Source: Pelatocladus maniniholoensis HA4357-MV3
GTDB lineage: Bacteria > Cyanobacteriota > Cyanobacteriia > Cyanobacteriales > Nostocaceae
Direction of reading: 5' to 3'
Assembly: GCA_019359115.1 (NCBI GenBank)
Contig: JAHHHW010000085.1
Span: 119,134 to 183,133 of the forward strand
DNA: 64,000 nt
The notes under the pieces were generated by a model, which was not told the origin of the DNA, did not search any database, and was given only the letters and a program-made list of their open reading frames with translations. This document shows, in pieces, positions 16,081 through 25,234 of this stretch. Every line of letters starts with the position of its first letter. The stretch's first letter is position 1. The position numbers were made by a program, and so were the translations under genes.

Positions 16081-17055
16081 ATGGATATCAAAAACGGCTT
16101 TGTCGGTACTGTTGGTAACACACCACTCATTCGCTTAAACAGTTTCTGTGAAGAGACGGGTTGTGAAATTCTTGGTAAAGCAGAATTTCTCAATCCTGGC
16201 GGTTCCGTAAAAGACCGCGCTGCGCTTTATATTATTGAAGATGCAGAAAAAAAAGGTTTACTAAAACCCGGTGGCACAGTTGTAGAAGGAACAGCAGGTA
16301 ATACTGGGATTGGATTAGCACACATTTGTAACGCTAAAGGCTACAAATGCCTAATTATTATTCCTGATACCCAATCTCAAGAAAAGATGGATGCTTTGAG
16401 AGCATTAGGTGCTGAAGTTCGCCCCGTTCCTGCTGTACCCTATAAAGACCCCAACAATTACGTCAAATTATCTGGTAGAGTTGCCAGTGAAATGGAAAAT
16501 GCGATTTGGGCAAATCAGTTTGATAACTTAGCTAATCGTCAAGCCCACTACGAAACCACAGGCCCAGAAATTTGGACACAAACAGAAGGAAAAATAGACG
16601 GTTGGGTAGTAGCAACTGGAACAGGTGGTACTTATGCAGGTGTGTCTCTATTTCTCAAAGAAAAAAATCCAGATATACAATGTGTAGTTGCTGACCCGAT
16701 GGGTAGTGGACTTTACAGCTACATCAAAACTGGTGAAATCAAGATGGAAGGAAATTCCATTACAGAAGGTATTGGTAATAGTCGGATAACCGCGAACATG
16801 GAAGGCGCACCAGCTGATGACGCGATTCAAATCCACGATCAGGAAGCCCTACGGGTAGTATATCAACTACTACGGAAAGATGGTTTATTTATGGGTGGTT
16901 CTACAGGTATCAATATCGGCGCAGCTGTAGCCTTAGCAAAACAGATGGGGCCAGGACACACCATAGTTACCATTTTGTGTGACAGTGGTTCTCGCTACCA
17001 ATCACGTATATTTAACAACGAATGGCTACAATCAAAAGGGCTTTTACCAGAATAG
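16081..17055 (+). CDS. cysK: cysteine synthase (O-acetylserine sulfhydrylase, CysK type)
   Basis: 324-aa PLP enzyme of fold type II. The PLP lysine lies in NPGGSVKDRAA (about residue 44), the substrate loop is EGTAGNTGIGLA, and the phosphate-binding loop is TGTGGTYAG. The C-terminal GGSTGINIGAAVALA is also typical. It converts O-acetylserine plus sulfide to cysteine. GTAGNTG and the slightly longer length resemble the CysK/CBS-like paralogs of cyanobacteria, of which several usually exist per genome, so this may not be the main isozyme. A TAGGT stretch precedes the ATG. The gene stands alone. Confidence 0.9.
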   Translation: MDIKNGFVGTVGNTPLIRLNSFCEETGCEILGKAEFLNPGGSVKDRAALYIIEDAEKKGLLKPGGTVVEGTAGNTGIGLAHICNAKGYKCLIIIPDTQSQEKMDALRALGAEVRPVPAVPYKDPNNYVKLSGRVASEMENAIWANQFDNLANRQAHYETTGPEIWTQTEGKIDGWVVATGTGGTYAGVSLFLKEKNPDIQCVVADPMGSGLYSYIKTGEIKMEGNSITEGIGNSRITANMEGAPADDAIQIHDQEALRVVYQLLRKDGLFMGGSTGINIGAAVALAKQMGPGHTIVTILCDSGSRYQSRIFNNEWLQSKGLLPE

Positions 17056-17190
17056 TCATTGGTCATTGGTCATTGGTCATTAGACTTCTTTATAGCGCTT
17101 CTCGGTTGTGTGCAATACGCTGCGCCCAGACGTTACATGTAACGTCTCTACATTGTTTGTGGCGGTGTATTTGATTCAAATGAGAACTGC
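17056..17190. repeat. tandem CATTGGT heptamers and a MITE-like palindromic element
   Basis: 17056-17082 is a run of the heptamer GTCATTG. From about 17092 to 17188 an element has imperfect inverted ends (TATAGCGCTTCTC and GAGAACTGCTATA) and a perfect 20-bp palindrome in its centre (17128-17147, AGACGTTACA and complement). No gene. Confidence 0.55.
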
Positions 17191-17273
17191 TATAGTCCTT
17201 ATTTTTTAAGCACGCGCATTCTTACTACAAACCCTTAATTCAAACTTGACTAATGACTAAGGACTAATGACTG

Positions 17274-17561
17274 ATGAAATGTATTCGCGTCTGCCAAAAT
17301 CGTACTTGTCGTAAGCAAGGAGCTGCTAAAGTATTAGCAGCTTTTGAGGTTATATCTGTCCCTGATGTAACGGTAATGGGTAGCGGTTGTTTGGGACAAT
17401 GCGGTAATGGGCCAATGGTATTGGTTGTGCCAGATATGGTTTGGTACAGTGGCGTTTATCCCAGCGAAGTACCTTTAATAATTGAACAGCATTTATTAGG
17501 TAATCAAATTGTAACTAAGATGCTCTATCATCGGTTTCATCCTCAAGGACAAAAACAATAA
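17274..17561 (+). CDS. thioredoxin-like [2Fe-2S] ferredoxin
   Basis: 95 aa. Four cysteines in the thioredoxin-like ferredoxin pattern can hold a [2Fe-2S] cluster: Cys7 and Cys12 (VCQNRTC), then Cys39 and Cys43 (GCLGQCGNGPMV). Cys3 is extra. The C-terminal YPSEVPLIIEQHL helix fits the fold of NuoE/HoxE-like and Aquifex-type small ferredoxins. It probably acts as a cytoplasmic electron carrier; partner unknown. Start preceded by heptamer repeats rather than a clear ribosome site (CTAATGACTGATG). The next gene on the same strand follows after 68 bp. Confidence 0.85.
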   Translation: MKCIRVCQNRTCRKQGAAKVLAAFEVISVPDVTVMGSGCLGQCGNGPMVLVVPDMVWYSGVYPSEVPLIIEQHLLGNQIVTKMLYHRFHPQGQKQ

Positions 17562-17629
17562 CTAAGTTTTTTATTCATTGTCTGTAGGAATTTCTGCCAG
17601 GACTTTTGTTGACTGAAGCGAGATATTTC

Positions 17630-18553
17630 ATGAATATTCAGCAGCTACGTGAATCCTTAAAACTAAAGTGGGTGAAATACTATTTTCAAAATCGTCCCTG
17701 GTTAGTAAAAATGCGAATCTGGGGTACATATGATGGTGAACGTCGCCCTTCTTCTGGCTTTATTTTGGCAACTTTATCTGTTTTAGAACCAGAATTGGAT
17801 GAAATATTACCTTTACTTTTGGAATTAAATAATAACCCGGATTGTATAGTTACAGCTTTGGGTTTAAACTTTAATCCTGAAGAACAACTCCATTTACTTG
17901 AAGAAGATAATAATAATGATGCAGAAGTAGAAACAATTGAGGAAAAAATACTTCCTGAAATATCAACTAACGGCAAAGTTGATTCCCAACCTCGCTCTGC
18001 ACTTTCATCAAATAAGTTACATCCATCCCAAAAACGCTTAGAAACCAATGGAGTTGTTAAGCAGGATACTGGTAGTAGGATAAGTACGCAAGTACACAAT
18101 CAAAAAAAATCTGTATCATCGCCGACTGTGGTAAATAAATTGGAAAGTAGGGGTACATCAGTACCTACGTTAGCGGTGATTAATAGAACTAACAATGGTA
18201 AAGCTTTACCTGCACTTGCTGTTATTGGTAAAGCTGAAAGCAACAGTAAACCGACGCTTACGCCACTGCTGACAGTGGTTAGCAAAACCGAAAATAGTAG
18301 TAATAATAGTAAATCTGTGCGATCGCTCCTCATGAGCAGTAACATCAACAAGGAAAGTCAGTCAATCTCATATGTCATCGCTACTAGCAAGATGGACAGC
18401 AAAACTAAGTTAGCCTTGATACCACCACAAGACCTCGTAGATAATGTCAATTCAGCCCCTACCAAGCAAAACTATAAACTCGCTTCTTGGGTAGATGACT
18501 TTTGTCAAGGTTCAAGATGGGACAAAGATGAAGCTATTTACATTCCCTATTGA
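17630..18553 (+). CDS. DUF5331-like protein with low-complexity repeat tail
   Basis: 307 aa from ATG 17630 (the open frame extends 8 codons upstream from a TTG). The N-terminal 80 residues, MNIQQLRESLKLKWVKYY to FILATLSVLEPELDEI, match what I remember as the cyanobacterial DUF5331 domain. The remainder is polar (N, S, T, K) and holds an imperfect 16-22 residue repeat, seen as TVVNKLES, LAVINRTN, LAVIGKAES and LTVVSKTEN, each followed by S/N/G/P-rich spacer. The end, KLASWVDDFCQGSRWDKDE, is more ordered. Function unknown. Close to the ferredoxin gene, possibly one transcript. Confidence 0.65.
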   Translation: MNIQQLRESLKLKWVKYYFQNRPWLVKMRIWGTYDGERRPSSGFILATLSVLEPELDEILPLLLELNNNPDCIVTALGLNFNPEEQLHLLEEDNNNDAEVETIEEKILPEISTNGKVDSQPRSALSSNKLHPSQKRLETNGVVKQDTGSRISTQVHNQKKSVSSPTVVNKLESRGTSVPTLAVINRTNNGKALPALAVIGKAESNSKPTLTPLLTVVSKTENSSNNSKSVRSLLMSSNINKESQSISYVIATSKMDSKTKLALIPPQDLVDNVNSAPTKQNYKLASWVDDFCQGSRWDKDEAIYIPY

Positions 18554-18653
18554 GTTTTTTTCCAGACTGAATTTGAGCGTGATTCATGTTACGAAATAAG
18601 GAAGCGATCGCTACCATTTATTTTTTACGATCCAAAATCCAAAATGGTAGCGT

Positions 18654-19235
18654 TCATCTAATTCTATTGTTATCTGGTAATTCATTTTTACCTGTATAAC
18701 CAGTAGCCACCCAAACTAATGATCTCACGCCATCGCGGATAGATTTGCCAATGGGTTCTGCTTGAGAACTACTAGAAGGAACTGACACTGGTTTAAAATT
18801 AATTCCTCGACTACCCAAAACAATCTCACCGATAACTGTGGCGCGTCTCATATGATAGTCAGAAGTAACTAAGTAGACATTTTTAATGTTATTTTTTTCT
18901 AAATCCTCCACTAGAGTGGTAAAGTTCTCTACTGTGTTATTGGCTCGATAATCCAAGTGTAAGCGTTGATGATTAATCCCCGCTTTGGCAAATACTTTTT
19001 TTGTTGCTGTTGGTGGACTACCTCCAGAAATCCAAATCGGTAGGTTAGGATGCTTACGGGCAAAATCTGCCGTAAATTTTTCTCGTTCTAATTTTTTTGT
19101 GGAACCACCCAAGACTAAAATTGCTTGCGGTTGTGTAAATTGACCTTGGATTTCCTTATAACCCCACAACGTGACTAGTGGTAGGGTAAGAATCATCAAC
19201 CGAGAAGATAGATTTTTGAATAGTGGCTTTTTCAA
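18654..19235 (-). CDS. YdcF-family (DUF218) protein
   Basis: 193 aa. A short hydrophobic N-terminus (residues 11-25) suggests a membrane anchor or signal. The DUF218 core follows: AILVLGGS, PIWISGGSPPTATKKVF, RANNTVENF and VYLVTSDYHMRRA. These are the conserved Gly, Asn, Asp-Tyr-His motifs of the YdcF/SanA family, which includes envelope-linked proteins of unclear enzymatic role. It stands alone on the minus strand. Confidence 0.82.
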   Translation of the reverse strand: MKKPLFKNLSSRLMILTLPLVTLWGYKEIQGQFTQPQAILVLGGSTKKLEREKFTADFARKHPNLPIWISGGSPPTATKKVFAKAGINHQRLHLDYRANNTVENFTTLVEDLEKNNIKNVYLVTSDYHMRRATVIGEIVLGSRGINFKPVSVPSSSSQAEPIGKSIRDGVRSLVWVATGYTGKNELPDNNRIR

Positions 19236-19462
19236 GGTTCTATCAGTTTGTCAGCTTCAACAATTTTTCTTGAAAAAGAATTTAGATCAGCCAAAATTTG
19301 AGAAATTATCCCAAATTGATTTTTGGGTGATTTCCCTATTTGGCAGGCGATCGCAAATGCCAAGAAACAAAAGGCATCGATCAACTTGCTGCTAGATTTT
19401 AGCTGCTATTGAGGCAGATGCAAAGTGTTTGTGCAACCTTAAATATTAAACTTTTTAGACGA

Positions 19463-19536
19463 CGGGACTGGCCAGACTCGAACCGGCGACCTAGCGCTTA
19501 GGAGGCGCTCGCTCTATCCAACTGAGCTACAGCCCC
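19463..19536 (-). tRNA. tRNA-Arg(CCT)
   Basis: A 74-nt cloverleaf on the minus strand. The acceptor stem GGGGCTG pairs with CAGTCCC (one G-T wobble), with discriminator G. The D arm reads GCTCAGTTGGATAGAGC. The anticodon stem AGCGC/GCGCT encloses the loop CTCCTAA, so the anticodon is CCT, reading AGG. The T loop has GGTTCGAGTC. CCA is not encoded. Confidence 0.95.
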
Positions 19537-19660
19537 AAAATAATGGATATCACTCCTCATGATACCACTTTTAACAGTTATCAGTTACCAGTTATCAGTT
19601 ATCATTTTTTTGCTTGGATGGAAATTCCCCACCATACGCATAAAATGACTGTTCACTGTT

Positions 19661-20839
<1,179 letters not shown>

Positions 20840-21045
20840 TTAGTATGGGCGATCGCACTCACTTGTTGGCAGTCTCAATGAAACAAGTTTCATCGCCAAA
20901 TATAAAAAAGGTTTTTCTCCTACACCTCTACACTCTTACACCCCTACAAACTAATCCATTCTCCTGCCTTAAGCAGTACCTTTATTTATCTGTTGTGGGT
21001 AATGAGGATTTCTAGGCACAGATTGGAGAACTTTCTTGGCAGAAG

Positions 21046-23280
21046 ATGAAGATAAGTCCTAAAACTACGTTGCGCGTTCTAGCTGTTTTACCTCCCAGCC
21101 GCAAGTACAGCATTCCACCAAATATGACCAAACTCCACTGGCTAGAAGTTACTGAATACGTTTCCCTATACGCTTCCGCAATTGGAAGCTTGGCTGCTAC
21201 AGTCACTCAACAAGTTGTCTACGCAGCATTTCCTTTAACTGTAGCCCTTGGTTTGAATATCACAAACCGGGAACGGTTGAAGCGTTTAAATGATCAATAT
21301 CGACAAAATGCGATCGCCCAATTTGATCAATTAGTTGATCCTTTTAGACAGCGCTTAGAAAATTTTGATGACTTTACACAACGATTAAGTCAAACAACTC
21401 AACAACAAATAGAAGAATTACGACAAAACCAAAAAGAGCAAAATACTGATTCTAATCAACAACGCTTGGCACAATTTGATGCATTTCGACAACAGTTGAT
21501 GAAAGCAACTGAGTTACAAATAGAACCTTTCAAAGAAAATTTTGCTCAACTCAACGCCTATACTCAACAATTAAATACAACAACTCAGCAACAAATCGAA
21601 CCAATCAAACAACATTTGATTCAACTCAATGCCTATATCCAACAGTTAAATACAAATACTCAGCAACAAATCGAACCTCTTAAACAAAATTTTACCCAAT
21701 TGAACACTTATACTCAACAGTTATATACAAGTATTCAACAAATAGAACCTCTTAAACAAAATTTTGCTCAACTGGATAATTTCACTCAACAGTTAAATGC
21801 TAGTACTCAAAAGCAATTTGAAATTCTAAGACAACAAGTAGTAGAACTTGATACTGAGACTAAAAAAATCAGTACCAATCCTCAACCACAAGTACCAAAT
21901 CTGGATGCTTTTAGTCAGCGCTTAGAACAACTAGAAAATTTCGCTAAACAGGTAAATACAAATACTGAACAGCAAATTCAACCGTTGAGACAATACATGA
22001 CTCAACTAAATGCTTATACACAAGGTGTGAATAAAAATACTGAAAAACAAATAGAGGAATTTAAATACGCGATCGCACTACTGCAAACAGAAATCCAGAA
22101 TTTAGCAGAGTCTTTAACTCAAACAGAACAACGTCTGAGTCAAGAAGTCGCAACAAAAATCAAACAACCCCAAGTAAATATTACAATCCCAACACCAGTA
22201 AAGCCTCAACCTCAAAACACAATTCTCCATCCTCAACCGCCAGAAGTAAAGAAAACTGAGACACCACCAGCTTTACCACCAGTGGCGATCGCACCGACAA
22301 AATCACCGACAACGGAAACACAAAAACCCAATTCTCTCCCTACTTTAAAAGAACATTCAGAACGAGTAGTTTCTGTGGCTTTTAATCCGATTTTTGCTGA
22401 TTCAAACAGCAGAATATTAGCTAGTGGTAGCCATGACAAAAGCGTCAAACTCTGGCGTTTAGATACTCACCAAAGTCGCACCTTTACAGTTTCTGGAAAA
22501 GTCAATTCAATTGCTTTTAGTCCTGATGGTAAAATTTTAGCCTGTGGTCATGACGACAAAACAGTTAAATTATGGGATGTAGATACAGAAAGAGAAATTT
22601 GTAATTTTGTTGGACATAAAGAGAAAGTTTATGCTGTGGCTTTTAGCCCTGATGGCAAAATAATAGCTAGTGGTAGTCAAGATAAAACTATTAAAGTTTG
22701 GTCTGTTGGTCATCAAAAAGAGATAGATACCCTGACAGGACATGTAGATGAAGTTTTATGCATTGCTTTTAGCCCTAATGGTAAACTAGTCGCTAGCGGT
22801 AGTGGTGATCGGGATCAAACTATTAAAATTTGGCATCTCACTCAAGATAAATTCCTGACTCTTAAAAGTAAATCTAGTTCGATGGGAAGAATTTATTCTA
22901 TTTGTTTTAGTCCTGATGGTACAACTTTAGTTAGTGGTCATCAAGATAAAAAAATCAGATTCTGGGATGCGGAAACTGGTAGAGAAATTAATTGCATTAC
23001 TGAGAATGATGAGGAAGTTTATTCTGTTGCATTTAGCCCAGATGGAAGAACTTTAGCCAGTGGAAGTTACAACGGAAATCTGAAATTTTGGCAAGTAGAT
23101 ACGGGTGAAGAGCTTAATAATATTGCTGTTAATCAAGGTGCGATTTATTGTGTTGCTTATAGTCCAGATGGGAAGATAATAGCAACAGCCAATGGAGATA
23201 AAACAGTAACACTTGTAAATTTGGAATTTAGATCAACACAGCGCAACCGAGATATAGAAATACAGAAAGGATTTGATTAA
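21046..23280 (+). CDS. coiled-coil repeat plus WD40 beta-propeller protein
   Basis: 744 aa; the true start may instead be the ATG at 21124 (MTKLHWLEVTEY). Residues 30-70 hold a conserved hydrophobic N-terminal region (ASAIGSLAATVTQQVVYAA and PLTVALGLNI), probably membrane associated. Residues about 85-350 contain around eight copies of a 25-residue amphipathic repeat (EPLKQNFAQLNAYTQQLNT type, with ...TQQQI at the end). A Pro-rich hinge (380-425) follows. Seven WD40 units fill residues 430-735 (FSPDGKILA.G..DKTVKLW). Likely a scaffold linking a membrane to a partner bound by the propeller. The repeats are nearly identical in DNA sequence, so they expanded recently. Confidence 0.85.
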   Translation: MKISPKTTLRVLAVLPPSRKYSIPPNMTKLHWLEVTEYVSLYASAIGSLAATVTQQVVYAAFPLTVALGLNITNRERLKRLNDQYRQNAIAQFDQLVDPFRQRLENFDDFTQRLSQTTQQQIEELRQNQKEQNTDSNQQRLAQFDAFRQQLMKATELQIEPFKENFAQLNAYTQQLNTTTQQQIEPIKQHLIQLNAYIQQLNTNTQQQIEPLKQNFTQLNTYTQQLYTSIQQIEPLKQNFAQLDNFTQQLNASTQKQFEILRQQVVELDTETKKISTNPQPQVPNLDAFSQRLEQLENFAKQVNTNTEQQIQPLRQYMTQLNAYTQGVNKNTEKQIEEFKYAIALLQTEIQNLAESLTQTEQRLSQEVATKIKQPQVNITIPTPVKPQPQNTILHPQPPEVKKTETPPALPPVAIAPTKSPTTETQKPNSLPTLKEHSERVVSVAFNPIFADSNSRILASGSHDKSVKLWRLDTHQSRTFTVSGKVNSIAFSPDGKILACGHDDKTVKLWDVDTEREICNFVGHKEKVYAVAFSPDGKIIASGSQDKTIKVWSVGHQKEIDTLTGHVDEVLCIAFSPNGKLVASGSGDRDQTIKIWHLTQDKFLTLKSKSSSMGRIYSICFSPDGTTLVSGHQDKKIRFWDAETGREINCITENDEEVYSVAFSPDGRTLASGSYNGNLKFWQVDTGEELNNIAVNQGAIYCVAYSPDGKIIATANGDKTVTLVNLEFRSTQRNRDIEIQKGFD

Positions 23281-23306
23281 TTTGGTAATTAGTAATTTGC
23301 TAAATA

Positions 23307-23340
23307 TAGGGTAGTATAGCTGTGCTACCCTACAAAATAT
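23307..23340. terminator. hairpin between convergent genes
   Basis: TAGGGTAG (23307-23314) pairs exactly with CTACCCTA (23325-23332) around a 10-nt loop. There is no T-run on either strand, so it is only a possible terminator for the WD40 gene and the converging DUF2288 gene. Confidence 0.4.
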
Positions 23341-23343
23341 TTC

Positions 23344-23646
23344 TTAAACAGCCAATTTTTCTTGCACTAATACAAATGGTTGGACTATTAAAGTATGAAA
23401 TCGCTTAGTGCGATCGCTATTCCAATTACCCAATTGATCTAAAGATGGTTTAGCAATCAATTGTTCATCAATCCAGTTTTGGACTTCTAAAACTTTATCG
23501 CTAGCGATCGCTACCCCTACATCCAATATATCTAATCCTATTTCTACCACAATTACTGCATCTCTTTGCGCATGGGGAATTAGCCACTCCCACTCCGCCT
23601 CATCTAAGTTTTCTGTTAATTCTGCTCTTAAATTCGGGTTAGTCAT
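23344..23646 (-). CDS. DUF2288 protein
   Basis: 100 aa. The pattern LRAELTENLDEAEWEWLIPHAQRDAVIVV, then LDILDVGVAIASD and a C-terminal QPFVLVQEKL, matches the small DUF2288 family of proteobacteria and cyanobacteria. Function unknown; soluble. The gene is preceded on its strand by heptamer repeats (ATGACTAATGACTA). Confidence 0.75.
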   Translation of the reverse strand: MTNPNLRAELTENLDEAEWEWLIPHAQRDAVIVVEIGLDILDVGVAIASDKVLEVQNWIDEQLIAKPSLDQLGNWNSDRTKRFHTLIVQPFVLVQEKLAV

Positions 23647-23769
23647 TAGTCATTAGTCATTATTTCTAGGAACTTTTTACTATGTTAAATAATAATCCCA
23701 CTAAATTATATTATATATCTTACAATATTTTTCCTTATCCTATTTTTAATTAGTTACTAATAATCCTAA

Positions 23770-24807
23770 CTAAATTTCTGATTTCATTTCATCAATTTCA
23801 AATATAGAAACTATCACTCCAGCAATAGGAATTGCAATAAAAATTCCCAATAAACCAGCAACTCTCGCGCCTATTAATAAAGCAAAAAATACTACTACAG
23901 GATTAAGATTTAGCGCACCTTGCATAATTCGAGGTGCAATGAGATTATCTTGTATTTGTTGAAGTATGATGCAAGCAACTAATACCTTAAGAGCTAGCCA
24001 AGCACCTTGAGATAATACAATTAAACTGATTATACCAACTCCTAATGTTGCACCTATACCAGGAATAATGTCAAGTATCCCGACTATAACTGACAATATC
24101 AAGGCGAAGGGAACTTTTAATAATAAAAAAATAATAAAAGTAGAACCTGTGAGAAATAAAGTTAATAACAATTGACCTTGAAAAAAACCTAAGAAATTGC
24201 GTTGAATTATACTAGTAAATTTACTACGACGCTGTTTAGGTATAACTTTGATCGTTAAATGCCAAAGTTTGTCTCCATCCAACAGCATAAAAAAAGCAAC
24301 AACTGAGATTAATATAAAAGTCACAAAATTAGTTAAAAATGTTTGGAGAATGGTCAAACTAGCAACCAGTTGAGTTATTGCTTGATTGCGTATCTGTTCT
24401 TCAATAATAGTTAAATCTAGCTGAATATTGCGTGAACGAAAAATTGATTCTATTCGCTCTAGTAGAGGAGCTAATGAATTTAAAAAAACTGTCAGGCTAT
24501 CAATTAACTGTTGTCCTTGTGATAAAATAGTTAAACCCACAGTAATTGTCAGACTACCAATAATCACAATACTGAGTAAAAAAACCACAATTACTGCTAC
24601 ATGATGAGGCAAAAAACGTTTTAGCCATTTTACCGGATAACTCAGCAAAAAAGCCAAGATAGTAGCAAAGGTAAAAATAACAATTACAGTTTCAAAATAT
24701 GCTAAAAGCTGTACAACTGCCCAGCCAGAAGCAACCAAAAGCAAAAATCTGACTAAAACGAGATTATTTAATCTAGACCAAAATTTATTGGTTCTAAAGC
24801 TACTCAT
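23770..24807 (-). CDS. AI-2E family transporter (UPF0118)
   Basis: 345-aa membrane protein. Helices 1-3 lie at residues 15-95; a long amphipathic domain (105-165) includes LLERIESIFRSRNIQLDLT; five helices follow. The signature GILDIIPGIGATLGVGI is present, as are VLVACIILQQIQDNLIAPRIM and LNPVVVFFALLIGARVAGLLGIFI, all typical of the AI-2E/PerM exporter superfamily. Actual substrate unknown. The 24808-25234 gap upstream is AT-rich, with no gene or clear signal apart from the promoter it must contain. Confidence 0.88.
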   Translation of the reverse strand: MSSFRTNKFWSRLNNLVLVRFLLLVASGWAVVQLLAYFETVIVIFTFATILAFLLSYPVKWLKRFLPHHVAVIVVFLLSIVIIGSLTITVGLTILSQGQQLIDSLTVFLNSLAPLLERIESIFRSRNIQLDLTIIEEQIRNQAITQLVASLTILQTFLTNFVTFILISVVAFFMLLDGDKLWHLTIKVIPKQRRSKFTSIIQRNFLGFFQGQLLLTLFLTGSTFIIFLLLKVPFALILSVIVGILDIIPGIGATLGVGIISLIVLSQGAWLALKVLVACIILQQIQDNLIAPRIMQGALNLNPVVVFFALLIGARVAGLLGIFIAIPIAGVIVSIFEIDEMKSEI

Positions 24808-25234
24808 GGATTATGAAAGATAATATATATTAAAGATTAATATTACTAAGACTTTTTAATTCACATATCACTAAGTATTGATTGTCATCTATTATTTGGA
24901 ATACTTACCAAGATCATACTTACCAATGATATTTACTCTATAGTATTTAAGTAATAATAACCACTTACCCAAAGTATATTTTTCTGTTTTACTAACTAAT
25001 AATTTCAATCCCAAAAGAAATAAGTATGTTGATAAGACAACTACCTAAAGACCTGTCTTTCTTGATTCAAGTGGGTTTAAACGCACTTAAGCGATAGGTG
25101 AGATTAAGTACAATACCCGCACGGACGTTAGTACCTACAACAAGTGAATGAAAAATCAACCAATGCTAAGTTAATCCCCTTGTCTTCGATTTGCGATCTC
25201 TTATCCCCAATCCCTATTTTCAACACGTCACTCA
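24808..25234. other. 427-bp spacer without recognisable gene
   Basis: AT-rich DNA between the minus-strand AI-2E gene and the end of polA. No open frame of interest, no hairpin terminator with T-run and no heptamer array was found. It must carry the promoter of the AI-2E gene. Confidence 0.5.
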
